Source of the DNA: Rufibacter roseus
GTDB taxonomy: Bacteria; Bacteroidota; Bacteroidia; Cytophagales; Hymenobacteraceae
DNA: 64,000 nucleotides
Direction: 5' to 3'
Assembly: GCF_001647285.1 (NCBI RefSeq)
Contig: NZ_LRML01000006.1
Location: forward strand, 1-64,000
Shown here: positions 54,249 to 62,487 of the stretch, in pieces
How positions within the stretch are numbered: position 1 is the first letter of the stretch
Layout: each line of letters starts with the position of its first letter
Notes under the pieces: model-generated
The model's input: only the letters and a program-made list of their open reading frames with translations
Database searches by the model: none
Told to the model about the DNA's origin: nothing
Made by a program: the position numbers and the translations under genes

Positions 54249-55103
54249 CTAGTTCTGATAACCGGTTTGTTCTTCGCTCAGTTTCCAAAGGCGCAGGGCA
54301 GTGTGGGTATTGTATGAATCGGCAGAAGATTTTACTGGAACACTGTTCTTGAAATATTTTCCACTAATACTTTTCACGGATGGGGAAGAAGCCAGAAAAA
54401 CAGATGTTTTAGCGCCTTCTCTTGGGGACTTCATGAACAGCCGCCCTACTTTCATCATGGATCTGATGAGAAGATTACTGGAATTGCCGAAGTTAGTGGC
54501 TACCACGCCTGGGTGCAGGCAGTTGATCGTTAAATTAGTGAATTCGGTACGGCGGGCTAATTCGTAAGTAAACAGAATGTTAGCCAGTTTAGAGTCTGCG
54601 TAGGAGGTAATAGCGCTATAGTTTTTAGGTTTACCCGCGTTGTCAAAGTCCAGCTGCCCCAGCCGGTGTGCCTCAGAAGAAACATTGATCACCCGACCTT
54701 GCTCTGCCGCCAATAAAGGTCCCATGAGTAAATTTGTCAGTAGAAAAGGCGCCAGATGATTAGTGGCCCAGCTCTGTTCCCAACCTTCAATGGTAATGTA
54801 TTGCTTGCCCGGTATCATGCCTGCATTATTGATGAGCACATCAATCACAGGGTAATTGTCATTCAATTCTTTGGCAAGAGTTCTAACCTCTTCCATCAGA
54901 GACAAATCTGCCAGGTGCAGTCTCAGCTGTGCCTCCGGAGTTTTTTCTTTAATTTTAGAAATGGCCTTTTCACCGCGTTCTTTATTACGGCACACCATGG
55001 CTATCATGACTCCCTGTTTCGCCAAGGCTTCTGCGGTGGCTTTGCCAATACCAGAACTGGCTCCTGTGATCACTACAACTTTTCTGTCAGGCTTGTCTGT
55101 CAT
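54249..55103 (-). CDS. Short-chain dehydrogenase/reductase
   Basis: A ~284-aa SDR with the classical Rossmann fold. The NAD(P)-binding motif is TGASSGIGKATAE near residues 13-25, NNAGM near 92, the catalytic Ser sits in INVSSEAHRL near 140, and the Tyr-x-x-x-Lys pair appears as SYADSKLANILF near 163-174. It resembles the retinol-dehydrogenase/WW-domain oxidoreductase subgroup. The frame opens at ATG 55139, but MTDKPDRKVVVITG at 55103 places the fold right at the N-terminus and is preferred. The substrate is unknown. Confidence 0.88.
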   Translation of the reverse strand: MTDKPDRKVVVITGASSGIGKATAEALAKQGVMIAMVCRNKERGEKAISKIKEKTPEAQLRLHLADLSLMEEVRTLAKELNDNYPVIDVLINNAGMIPGKQYITIEGWEQSWATNHLAPFLLTNLLMGPLLAAEQGRVINVSSEAHRLGQLDFDNAGKPKNYSAITSYADSKLANILFTYELARRTEFTNLTINCLHPGVVATNFGNSSNLLIRSMMKVGRLFMKSPREGAKTSVFLASSPSVKSISGKYFKNSVPVKSSADSYNTHTALRLWKLSEEQTGYQN

Positions 55104-55193
55104 GTATGCGTATAAGTCTTCGGCTACAGATACCCTCATTACGCAAACTCTGCTGTTTTAGCTGCCTCTAATTATTTACCTGTAAGTGCTTTA

Positions 55194-55227
55194 AAAAAAG
55201 AAATGCGGCCCCGTAGGAGCCGCATTT
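55194..55227 (-). terminator. Terminator after the DUF3127 gene
   Basis: On the minus strand, AAATGCGGC / GCCGCATTT with a 9-nt loop is followed by CTTTTTTT. It starts about 25 nt past the stop. Confidence 0.8.
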
Positions 55228-55251
55228 TAATATAAACCGAACTGGGATGAA

Positions 55252-55635
55252 TTAGAACGGAAGGTCATTGTCCATGTCATCGCTGATGAAGGAGCTGGAC
55301 TTAACTGGCTGCTGTGCATATCCGCCATTTCCGCCCTGCTGAGGCTGTGCACCGCTGTTAGCATGCTCTAATCTCCAGGCCTGTAGGTTGGTGAAGTACA
55401 TAGTAGTGCCATTTTTAGTGAACGGCTTGCCGCTCAGGTTAAAGGCTACTTTTACTTCATCGCCAGTTTTATAATTGTCTAGTATACTGCACTTGTCCTG
55501 AGTAAGCTGAAACTTGGCATACTGCGTATAAGAACCGTCCGGAATCTCTAACACGAACTCACGTTTGCGGAATTTTTCACTCACTTGGGTTTCGTCAAAA
55601 ATTTCGTGCAATCTTCCTTGAACATCAAAAGACAT
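55252..55635 (-). CDS. DUF3127 protein with an SSB-like acidic C-terminal tip
   Basis: A 127-aa protein whose first ~95 residues match DUF3127, an OB-fold-like Bacteroidota family (SFDVQGRLHEIFDETQVSEKF; YAKFQLTQDKCSIL; EVKVAFNLSGKPFTKNG). A Gln/Gly-rich linker (about 98-112) leads to an acidic end, SSFISDDMDNDLPF. The OB-like domain, flexible linker and D-D-x-x-D-x-P-F tip copy the architecture of single-stranded-DNA-binding protein, whose DDDIPF tip recruits repair enzymes. Binding to ssDNA or to SSB partners is inference. TATATTTG, 41 nt upstream, is a perfect -7 element. Confidence 0.82.
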   Translation of the reverse strand: MSFDVQGRLHEIFDETQVSEKFRKREFVLEIPDGSYTQYAKFQLTQDKCSILDNYKTGDEVKVAFNLSGKPFTKNGTTMYFTNLQAWRLEHANSGAQPQQGGNGGYAQQPVKSSSFISDDMDNDLPF

Positions 55636-55675
55636 AGGTGATAAATTTAGTAATTATTAGTAAAGTAAACTCATA

Positions 55676-55683
55676 CAAATATA
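55676..55683 (-). promoter_or_regulatory. -7 element for the DUF3127 gene
   Basis: TATATTTG on the minus strand, an exact TAnnTTTG match, 41 nt upstream of the start. A -33 TTTG is not evident at the normal spacing. Confidence 0.5.
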
Positions 55684-55814
55684 CAAAGAACACAGGTTTA
55701 AAATTCCACTGGCGGCACTTAAATTTATCCACCGGTACCAGACGGAACAGGGTAGTGTTTGCAGTTTTTGCACACGTTATAGAACCTGTATCTTTTCACC
55801 CATCACGATCTACT

Positions 55815-56750
55815 ATGGAAAAAAACACTCCTTTTGCCCTGGCCATTCATGGCGGGGCTGGCACCATTACCAGAGATTCTTTATCGGCTGAAATGGATCT
55901 TGAGTACAGGGCAATGCTGCGGCAGGCACTGAACATTGGCTATGAAATACTTAAGGCAGGTGGCACGTCTTTGGCAGCCGTGGAGGCGGCAGTGGTGGTG
56001 TTAGAAGATTGCCCTTTGTTCAATGCAGGGCACGGCTCGGTTTTCAATAAGCGGGGCCTCCATGAAATGGATGCCGCCATTATGGATGGGCGTCAGTTAG
56101 CTGCAGGAGCGGTGGCAGGAGTTCAAAATGTACGCAATCCTATTCAGTTGGCCAGTCAGGTGTTACATCATTCTGATCATGTGTTTCTGAGCCATGCCGG
56201 AGCCGAAGAGTTTGCCCGCAGCAGAGGCCTTACTTTTGAACCGGATGAATATTTCTTCAGCCAGCACCGCTATGAGCAGTGGCAAATGCTCAGAGATTCT
56301 GACGTGTTTATGCTCGACCATACCCAGGAGAAAAAGTTCGGTACTGTGGGGGCTGTATCGGTAGACAAACAAGGAGACTTGGCGGCCGCCACTTCAACGG
56401 GAGGTATGACAAATAAGAACTACAACCGTATTGGTGATAGCCCAGTCATTGGGGCCGGAACTTATGCCAATAACAGAACCTGCGCCGTTTCTTGTACAGG
56501 TCATGGGGAGTATTTTATCCGCCACGTAGTGGCCTACGATGTCTCCTGTTTGATCGAGTACAAAGGAATGACTTTAAGGGAGGCGGCAGAGTTGGTGGTA
56601 AACCAAAAGCTTAAAAACCATGGAGGGGAAGGGGGATTGATAGCTGTATCACCAAAAGGAGAAGTAGCCATGCCGTTCAACTCAGAGGGAATGTACCGTG
56701 CTTGCTGGGTGGAAGGGCAGGAGCCGTTAGTGGGTATTTACAACGACTAA
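55815..56750 (+). CDS. Isoaspartyl peptidase / L-asparaginase (plant type, Ntn-hydrolase)
   Basis: A ~311-aa precursor that self-cleaves to alpha and beta subunits. AIHGGAGTI near residue 10 and NAGHGSVFNKRGLHEMDAAIMDG near 70-92 form the alpha subunit. The cleavage site and N-terminal nucleophile is Thr177 in FGTVGAVSVD, followed by TSTGGMTNKNYNRIGDSP and the substrate-binding TGHGEYFIR near 236. It removes beta-aspartyl residues from peptides and hydrolyses asparagine. It has no signal peptide from ATG 55815, so it is probably cytoplasmic. The open frame runs back to 55638, but that extension reads through promoter DNA. Confidence 0.92.
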   Translation: MEKNTPFALAIHGGAGTITRDSLSAEMDLEYRAMLRQALNIGYEILKAGGTSLAAVEAAVVVLEDCPLFNAGHGSVFNKRGLHEMDAAIMDGRQLAAGAVAGVQNVRNPIQLASQVLHHSDHVFLSHAGAEEFARSRGLTFEPDEYFFSQHRYEQWQMLRDSDVFMLDHTQEKKFGTVGAVSVDKQGDLAAATSTGGMTNKNYNRIGDSPVIGAGTYANNRTCAVSCTGHGEYFIRHVVAYDVSCLIEYKGMTLREAAELVVNQKLKNHGGEGGLIAVSPKGEVAMPFNSEGMYRACWVEGQEPLVGIYND

Positions 56751-56755
56751 TAGGG

Positions 56756-56795
56756 CTGTTTTGGAGTTGTTTTTTGAAAAACAGCTCCAAAACAT
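56756..56795. repeat. Dispersed palindromic repeat
   Basis: CTGTTTTGGAGTTG / CAGCTCCAAAACAT around TTTTTTGAAAAA. GGAGTTG pairs with CAGCTCC through a G-T wobble. It starts 5 nt after the isoaspartyl peptidase stop. Confidence 0.82.
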
Positions 56796-56835
56796 TCTTC
56801 TGGTACAGCTTCTTTATCAAATATTGACAGCTGTA

Positions 56836-57321
56836 CTAATCCACAAACTGATGCCTTGGTATAAACAAGTCATCAAAGTTGACAACCGCGTGCAGAATTG
56901 GGTGCAGCTCTTCTCGGTGAAATTGAAAAATTTCTCTTGTGGTCAAAAACTTTACTTCTTCCAGCAGCTGCGCGTCAGGGGCATGTTCAGGGTCAATGCC
57001 TAAAGCAAGGTCGCCCTGTACCAGTTTTACCTCAAAAAATATCTCAATGGCATGCAGGGGCTCCCGCAGAAATTCATTGATATAGAGAAACCGCCCTACT
57101 TCCACTTCAAGACCTGTTTCTTCTTTAAACTCCCGCCGCAGGCAATCTTTTACTTTTTCACCGTAATCCAGACCGCCCCCGGGGGGCATCCAGAAGTATC
57201 CATTACCGAAAGCGGCTTTATGTCGAGCCAGCAACAGCTTGTTGTCTTGTACTAGAAGTCCGCAGACTCTTACTCTGGTTTTGAAACTATATGATTCCGC
57301 TAGCGGATGTATGTTCTCCAT
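56836..57321 (-). CDS. Nudix hydrolase
   Basis: A 161-aa Nudix-fold pyrophosphohydrolase. The Nudix box (G-x5-E-x7-REUxEExGU) is complete: GGGLDYGEKVKDCLRREFKE continuing ETGLEVE, around residues 47-74. The N-terminus RVCGLLVQDNKLLLARHK and the FFEVKLVQGDL strand are typical. Substrates of this subgroup (nucleoside diphosphates linked to other groups) cannot be told apart by sequence. It is divergent from the thioesterase gene, with only 38 nt between the two start codons. Confidence 0.9.
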   Translation of the reverse strand: MENIHPLAESYSFKTRVRVCGLLVQDNKLLLARHKAAFGNGYFWMPPGGGLDYGEKVKDCLRREFKEETGLEVEVGRFLYINEFLREPLHAIEIFFEVKLVQGDLALGIDPEHAPDAQLLEEVKFLTTREIFQFHREELHPILHAVVNFDDLFIPRHQFVD

Positions 57322-57324
57322 AGG

Positions 57325-57355
57325 TTGTAGCGCAGACCAAATGGCTGTACTTTTG
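57325..57355 (+). promoter_or_regulatory. Promoter directly abutting the thioesterase start (possible leaderless mRNA)
   Basis: TTG (57325-57327), a 20-nt spacer and TACTTTTG (57348-57355), then ATG at 57360. If used, transcription would begin at or beside the start codon. Confidence 0.4.
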
Positions 57356-57359
57356 CCAA

Positions 57360-57809
57360 ATGATCAAGAGTTATAATCCTCAGTTTAGAAATACGGTAAA
57401 AGAAAAACTTCAGCGGCAATTTTACATGCATTTGTTGGGTTTTGAAATAGAAACCATTGAAGAAGGCTTCATTGAAGGAAGGTTAAAGCTGGAGGAGAAG
57501 CACAAACAGCATAAAGGCTTTGTGCACGGAGGGGTGACCGCTACGCTGGCCGATATAGTTATGGGTTTTGCCGCCGTCAGCCTGGTGCCTGCAGATCAGC
57601 ACGTTGTCACTGCTGACCTTCGGGTGTCTTATCTGAACCCTGGGGTTGGAGTGGAGTTGTTTGTGAAAGGATGGGTGATGAAACAAGGAAAAATGTTGAA
57701 CTTTTGCGAGGCTGAAATCTTTAGTATAGATGAGCAGGGCCAGAAAACCTTGATTGCCAAAGCCTCTTCCACCATGGCTACTATACAGGCCTCCGCCGCT
57801 AAATCCTGA
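57360..57809 (+). CDS. PaaI-family hotdog-fold acyl-CoA thioesterase
   Basis: A 149-aa hotdog thioesterase. KGFVHGGVTATLADIVMGFAA near 51-71 holds the typical HGG motif and the Asp of the PaaI/4HBT group, followed by VVTADLRVSYLNPGVGVELFVKG near 83-105. It should hydrolyse acyl- or aryl-CoA esters. The helicase gene starts 7 nt downstream and is probably co-transcribed. The only in-frame alternative start is Met23 (57426), which would cut into the first helix. Confidence 0.87.
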   Translation: MIKSYNPQFRNTVKEKLQRQFYMHLLGFEIETIEEGFIEGRLKLEEKHKQHKGFVHGGVTATLADIVMGFAAVSLVPADQHVVTADLRVSYLNPGVGVELFVKGWVMKQGKMLNFCEAEIFSIDEQGQKTLIAKASSTMATIQASAAKS

Positions 57810-57816
57810 TTTTACT

Positions 57817-59244
57817 ATGAGCCCAGCAGACGCGCTAAGGCAGCATTTCCCTTTTGACCCCACCCCTGACCAAGCGTTGCTTTTTCAGAAGCTGGATCAA
57901 TTTATCATGCGCAAAACCGGACTGAAGGAAGTATTCATGCTCAAAGGTTTTGCCGGTACCGGAAAAACTACCGTTGTGAGTGCCCTCACCAAGATCTTGC
58001 GGAACTACGGATATAAATATGTGCTGCTGGCCCCAACCGGCAGAGCTGCCAAGGTCATGGCCACCTATGCCGGCCGACAGGCTTCCACCATTCATAAGAA
58101 AATATACAAGCAAACAGCTAATCCGTATGCCGAGGGTCTTGCTTTTGCGCGGCAGCCCAATAAGAGCGAAAACTACCTCTACATTGTAGACGAGGCTTCT
58201 ATGATCTCTGATGACAAAGCCTTTGGTGACAATGGCCTGTTGCAGGATCTGATGTCTTACGTGTTTGAGCAACCGAGCAACAAACTGCTGCTCATAGGAG
58301 ACACTGCGCAGCTTCCGCCGGTAAATCAATCCATCAGTCCGTCTTTAGATGCCGCTTATTTGCAAAGCAACTTTAAATGTCAGGTACATGAAATGGAGCT
58401 TAAGCAGGTGATGCGGCAGGCCGAGGAATCCGGAATTTTAATGAACGCCACCCGCCTACGGAACGAGTTGGTAAAAAAGGACCCGCACCTTTCTTTCCGT
58501 ACCAAAGGCTTCCGCGACATCTACCACATGAAAGGAGACAAGCTGGAAGACGGGTTGCGGTACGCTTATGACAAGTTCGGAATAGACAATACAACAGTCA
58601 TTTGCAGAAGCAATAAGAACGCGAACCTGTACAACCAGCACATCAGGCGGCAGATTTTAGCCAACGAAGATGAAATAGGGGTTGGCGATTACCTCATGAT
58701 TGTACGGAACAACTACACCTGGCTGCCTAAAGAATCTAGCATCGGGTTTATGGCCAATGGTGACTTCGTGGAGATCACCAAGATCATCCGGTACGAAGAA
58801 ATGTACGGTCTGAGATTCGCTGATGTTCGCATCAGGTTTGTGGACTATCCAGATGAAGAGGAGTTGGACACTAAAATTATGCTGGACACGCTCTATTCTG
58901 AGTCTCCGGCCTTGCCTGCTGACAAAAACCGTGAGCTGTACCAGCAGGTGCTGGTTGATTATCAGCATATCAAGAGCAAAAGGCAACGCACACTTGAAAT
59001 GCGGCAAGACAAATACTTAAATGCGCTGCAAGTAAAATTTGCCTACGCACTTACCTGCCACAAAGCACAGGGTGGGCAGTGGCCTGCCGTTTTTGTTGAC
59101 CATGGCTACCTGACAGATGAGATGGTGGGCCCAGAGTTTGCCAGGTGGCTATATACTGCCACTACGCGTGCCTCAGAAGAGCTTTTTTTAGTTAACTTTA
59201 ATGCCAAGTTGCTGGAAAATGCTCCGGCTCTGGATGAATATTAA
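57817..59244 (+). CDS. RecD-like / UvrD-C superfamily 1 DNA helicase
   Basis: A ~475-aa SF1B helicase-like ATPase. Motif I is GFAGTGKTT with Lys50, motif Ia LLAPTGRAAKVM near 70, motif II YIVDEASM near 120, motif III LIGDTAQLPPV near 152 and motif IV-like VICRSNKNA near 255. The C-terminal UvrD_C_2 block is LTCHKAQGGQWPAVFVD near 415-432, ending YTATTRASEELFLV. It is shorter than RecD2 (about 720 aa) and lacks RecD2's N-terminal HhH region, so it is a RecD-like/Dda-like single-subunit helicase. The frame runs back to 57754, overlapping the thioesterase; ATG 57817 avoids that. Confidence 0.9.
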   Translation: MSPADALRQHFPFDPTPDQALLFQKLDQFIMRKTGLKEVFMLKGFAGTGKTTVVSALTKILRNYGYKYVLLAPTGRAAKVMATYAGRQASTIHKKIYKQTANPYAEGLAFARQPNKSENYLYIVDEASMISDDKAFGDNGLLQDLMSYVFEQPSNKLLLIGDTAQLPPVNQSISPSLDAAYLQSNFKCQVHEMELKQVMRQAEESGILMNATRLRNELVKKDPHLSFRTKGFRDIYHMKGDKLEDGLRYAYDKFGIDNTTVICRSNKNANLYNQHIRRQILANEDEIGVGDYLMIVRNNYTWLPKESSIGFMANGDFVEITKIIRYEEMYGLRFADVRIRFVDYPDEEELDTKIMLDTLYSESPALPADKNRELYQQVLVDYQHIKSKRQRTLEMRQDKYLNALQVKFAYALTCHKAQGGQWPAVFVDHGYLTDEMVGPEFARWLYTATTRASEELFLVNFNAKLLENAPALDEY

Positions 59245-59281
59245 CCTGTGCGTTTACCATAATTACCCCACCTGAATTCAA

Positions 59282-59737
59282 ATGAAAAGATTAGTATTAG
59301 GAGCAGTGTTCCTTATAGTATCAGGCTCAGCAGCCATGGCCCAAACCGCAGATAATGCTTCTACGGCACCTGTTACCACTTACGCAACCGATACAGCAGC
59401 GGTATTGCCAAGAGTAGAGGGAGCTTCTATTTTATTTGAAGAGCAGAAACACGACTTTGGCGATATTAAACCTGGCGATGTGGTAGAACATACTTTCCGT
59501 TTTGTAAACAATGGTACACTGCCACTTGTTATCGCTAATGTGCGCACCACCTGCGGTTGCACTGCCACCAATTACCCAAAAGAACCAGTAATGCCTGGCG
59601 AGTCTGCTTCCATTACGGCACGTTTTAACAGCGCCGGCAAGAGAGGTCAGCAGAATAAAGTCATAACTGTAGAATCAAATGCCGTACAGGGGAGCACTCA
59701 AGTCATGATTGTGACTAATATCAAAGCAGCGCAATAG
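59282..59737 (+). CDS. Exported DUF1573 protein
   Basis: A 151-aa protein. A signal peptide (about 1-20, ending SAAMAQ) precedes a DUF1573/ASH-like beta-sandwich: FEEQKHDFGDIKPGDVVEHTF near 57-77, NNGTLPLVI, the conserved VRTTCGCTATNYPKEPVMPGE near 95-115 with the TCGC cysteine pair, and FNSAGKRGQQNKVITVESNA. Widespread in Bacteroidota as a secreted or periplasmic protein of unknown function. It lies 37 nt after the helicase gene. A palindromic repeat begins at the base right after its stop codon. Confidence 0.85.
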   Translation: MKRLVLGAVFLIVSGSAAMAQTADNASTAPVTTYATDTAAVLPRVEGASILFEEQKHDFGDIKPGDVVEHTFRFVNNGTLPLVIANVRTTCGCTATNYPKEPVMPGESASITARFNSAGKRGQQNKVITVESNAVQGSTQVMIVTNIKAAQ

Positions 59738-59777
59738 CTGTTTTGGGGCTTATTTTGAAAAAATAGCTTTAAAAGAG
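59738..59777. repeat. Dispersed palindromic repeat
   Basis: CTGTTTTGGGGCTT / TAGCTTTAAAAGAG around ATTTTGAAAAAA. The first base follows the DUF1573 stop codon directly, and its 3' end overlaps the terminator. Confidence 0.65.
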
Positions 59778-59818
59778 AAAGCCATCTTGAAGTTTAATCA
59801 AGATGGCTTTCTCTTTTA
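59774..59818 (+). terminator. Intrinsic terminator after the DUF1573 gene
   Basis: A perfect 17-bp stem, AGAGAAAGCCATCTTGA and its complement, with a 7-nt loop, followed by a short T-run (TTTT). It is convergent with the DUF423 gene. Confidence 0.85.
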
Positions 59819-59864
59819 GCTCAAACTAGTTAGCAAAGGCAGTGGTAAACCGCTGCCACTATAG

Positions 59865-60245
59865 TTATAGATTTTTTGCCAGCACCCACGCTAAATAGAG
59901 CCAGCCGCCAATCATGAATAGCCCCCCAATAGGAGTTATGGCGCCCATCCACCTCACCCCAGTAAGGCAAAGGATATAGAGCGAGCCTGAGAAAATTGTA
60001 ATACCAATCAAAAAGAATAGACCAGATAGCTTTAGACCTGTTGCTTGCGGGAACTGGTACATTAATACGCCAATAAGTAAAATCCCCAAAGCATGGTACA
60101 TCTGGTATTTCACGGCAGTTTCAAAGGTAGCGGTACGACCGGTGGCCTCTAGCATCTTCTGTAATCCGTGCGCCCCAAAGGCACCAATCATAACACCTAA
60201 ACCACTTAATAAAGCTCCTATAATCAATATTGTCTTTGCACTCAT
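59865..60245 (-). CDS. DUF423 membrane protein
   Basis: A 126-aa protein with four transmembrane helices. The start IIGALLSGLGVMIGAFGAHGLQKML and the TAVKYQMYHALGILL motif near 43-57 are the DUF423/YgdD signatures. Function is unknown. Its ATG overlaps the stop of the upstream membrane gene by 4 nt (ATGA), so the two are translationally coupled. Confidence 0.88.
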   Translation of the reverse strand: MSAKTILIIGALLSGLGVMIGAFGAHGLQKMLEATGRTATFETAVKYQMYHALGILLIGVLMYQFPQATGLKLSGLFFLIGITIFSGSLYILCLTGVRWMGAITPIGGLFMIGGWLYLAWVLAKNL

Positions 60246-60667
60246 TGGGTCAGTTTTTTAGTAAAGAATTTTTCAATAAAGACAGCTTGTAACGCAGCTG
60301 CTGCAAAACATGTTACAATACCTATGCCTACTATTGCACCGAAAGAACCGGCACCAAAATCTTTGGCATTTGCGAAGATAAAGGAACTGTATAAGAAGGG
60401 GGGTAGCACAAAAGCAAAGTGTGTGATGATACCTGTTATCAGCAATGCGTCAAAGGTAACAATAGGAAACAGATCATAATACCTTGTAAGGGCAACCGTA
60501 ACGGGCGTAGACATTAAAAACAAGATGAAGTAAGTCCAGCCAGTATATGGATTAGACATGGGCAGCTGAAAATAGTAGTGTATAGCATTAAACAAAAGCT
60601 CCTGAAACGGGACCGACAAACCCAGAAGCAGCCCTACCAATGCTGAAACCCAGTGCCTGTTCTTCAT
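60242..60667 (-). CDS. Hypothetical four-helix membrane protein
   Basis: A 141-aa protein with about four transmembrane helices (around 7-28, 42-60, 70-92 and 104-128). I do not recognise the family. It is the middle gene of an apparent yggS-this-DUF423 operon: 18 nt after yggS and overlapping DUF423 by 4 nt. The pairing with DUF423 suggests a shared membrane role. Confidence 0.65.
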   Translation of the reverse strand: MKNRHWVSALVGLLLGLSVPFQELLFNAIHYYFQLPMSNPYTGWTYFILFLMSTPVTVALTRYYDLFPIVTFDALLITGIITHFAFVLPPFLYSSFIFANAKDFGAGSFGAIVGIGIVTCFAAAALQAVFIEKFFTKKLTQ

Positions 60668-60685
60668 GTACTGCTCACAAGTTTA

Positions 60686-61363
60686 TTATTTTTGGTAATT
60701 TCGGTTCCCAAAGATAGCACTGCCCACCCTAACCATAGTGCTGCCTTCCGCAATTGCCAGTTCATAATCAGAACTCATCCCCATTGAAATCTCCTTGAAA
60801 TGAGGGGCTCCGTGAAAGAACTCTTCTTGAATGGTCTTGAAATACCCCCGCAGGGTGCTGAACTCTTTTTTTAGCTGTGCTTGATCTTCGGTAAAAGTAG
60901 CTACGCCCATAACGCCGCAAATACGCACGTTTTCCAATGCCCTATACTCTTCAGAGCGAAGCATTTCTTGGGCTTCTTCAAGGGAAAGGCCAAACTTTGA
61001 TTCTTCCTCGGCTATGAAAAATTGCAGTAAACAATCTATGACACGTTCGTTTTTCTGAGCCTGTTTATTTACTTCTTTCAATAGTTTCAGGCTATCAATA
61101 GATTGAATGAGGTGAACAAACGGAGCAATGTATTTTACCTTGTTAGTTTGCAGGTGGCCTATTAAATGCCATTGTACATCGGCTGGAAGCTCTGGTTGCT
61201 TTGCCACCATTTCCTGTACTTTGTTTTCGCCAAAAGCACGTTGCCCAGCCTCATACGCTTCTCTTATCAACTCTACTGGGTGAGTTTTAGATACAGCTAT
61301 GAGTTGGCACGAGGTACCTTTTAGCTTTTCCTGGAAATTAAGTATGCTTTCTTTGATGGACAT
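60686..61363 (-). CDS. YggS/PLPBP-family pyridoxal phosphate homeostasis protein
   Basis: A 225-aa single-domain alanine-racemase-fold protein that binds PLP but has no known catalytic activity; it buffers PLP and affects amino-acid homeostasis. The PLP lysine is Lys26 (LIAVSKTHP). GENKVQEM near 43, WHLIGHLQTNKVKYI near 66-80 and the phosphate-binding MGMSSDYELAIAEGSTMVRVG near 193-213 are all conserved. It heads an operon with two small membrane proteins. Confidence 0.92.
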   Translation of the reverse strand: MSIKESILNFQEKLKGTSCQLIAVSKTHPVELIREAYEAGQRAFGENKVQEMVAKQPELPADVQWHLIGHLQTNKVKYIAPFVHLIQSIDSLKLLKEVNKQAQKNERVIDCLLQFFIAEEESKFGLSLEEAQEMLRSEEYRALENVRICGVMGVATFTEDQAQLKKEFSTLRGYFKTIQEEFFHGAPHFKEISMGMSSDYELAIAEGSTMVRVGSAIFGNRNYQK

Positions 61364-61434
61364 TCTTCTTTTGAGGGAGGTTAATGTTTAAAAAACTGTC
61401 ACTGCTAATTGATTGCTAATTACTGTTCACTGCT

Positions 61435-62487
61435 TTAATCTTCCAACGCATTTGTAAAAAATGTGTTTTTAAGCAACAGCCACAGCAGGAGCAGCATAAT
61501 TGCCCAGCGCAAGTACACCTGGTAGAAATCATGCGTATCACGGTAGCGGGCTTCTTTTACTTCGGTTTTCTCTAAAGTGTCTATGCGCTGAAAAACCTGT
61601 GAAAGAGCACCGGCATCTTGCGCACGGAAAAATTGACCGTTCGTGATGCTTGCCAGCTGCCGAAGTGTTTTCTCTTCCAAACCAGTTTGAACCGTAATGG
61701 GCTTGCCACCGGTAGAATCATTGGGTAGCTGAATTGTCACGTCTTTGCCAATGCCAATGCTGTACACTTTCAGCTGAAAGGCATTGGCTAACTCTGCCGC
61801 TAGTTCAGGGTCTAAGCTGCCGGCCGTGTTTTCTCCGTCACTGATCAATATCACCACTTTAGATTTTGAATCAGAATCACGGAGCCGGTTTATAGAAACT
61901 GCCAGTGCACTTCCAATGGCAGTTCCTTCTTCCGGTATCATTCCGAATTTTATGTTTCGTATGCTTTCCCGCACCAGTTCATAATCGGTTGTAAGCGGCG
62001 CAAGTGAATATGATTTACCGGCAAATATTACTACCCCAATTCTATCCTGCACACGGCCATCCACAAAATCTAAGGCTACGCGCTTTGCTGCCTCTAACCT
62101 GTTTGGACTAAAGTCGGTGAGCTCCATAGAGCCAGACACATCCAATGCCAGTACAATGTCAATGCCCTCGGCGGATAGTTCTATGGTTTCATTTGTGCGC
62201 TGGGGGCGGGCCAAAGCCACTATTACCAGCATAAGGAACAGACCAAACACAATGTCTGGCAGGTAACGCAGCATGCTGGTCCAATGCCAGTTGGCATTTC
62301 CTTCAAACAGGGCTACATCCATTTTATTCCGTAAGCGCAAGTGTAAAAGCCAACGGAGTAGAAATATAAATGGCACTGCCAACAGCACATATAAAAACCC
62401 CGGATTGGCCCAGTCAAAAGATTGCCAGGTGCGCCAGGAGAACCAGTTGAGGTTGAGCCAAGAAAAATCAGCGGGTGCTTGCCACAT
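61435..62487 (-). CDS. batA: BatA-like VWA-domain membrane protein (aerotolerance cluster)
   Basis: A ~350-aa protein. A transmembrane helix near 37-60 (FLYVLLAVPFIFLLRWLL) and a second near 73-95 precede a von Willebrand A domain (about 110-300) with an intact MIDAS motif: DVSGSMELTDFSPNRLEAAK, then TAIGSALA and ISDGENT. A C-terminal helix (AIMLLLLWLLL) gives the BatA topology. Bat proteins are linked to oxygen tolerance and envelope stability in Bacteroides and Leptospira. The frame opens at 62529; ATG 62487 was chosen because it limits overlap with the upstream gene to 20 bp. No batB follows; yggS does. Confidence 0.87.
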   Translation of the reverse strand: MWQAPADFSWLNLNWFSWRTWQSFDWANPGFLYVLLAVPFIFLLRWLLHLRLRNKMDVALFEGNANWHWTSMLRYLPDIVFGLFLMLVIVALARPQRTNETIELSAEGIDIVLALDVSGSMELTDFSPNRLEAAKRVALDFVDGRVQDRIGVVIFAGKSYSLAPLTTDYELVRESIRNIKFGMIPEEGTAIGSALAVSINRLRDSDSKSKVVILISDGENTAGSLDPELAAELANAFQLKVYSIGIGKDVTIQLPNDSTGGKPITVQTGLEEKTLRQLASITNGQFFRAQDAGALSQVFQRIDTLEKTEVKEARYRDTHDFYQVYLRWAIMLLLLWLLLKNTFFTNALED

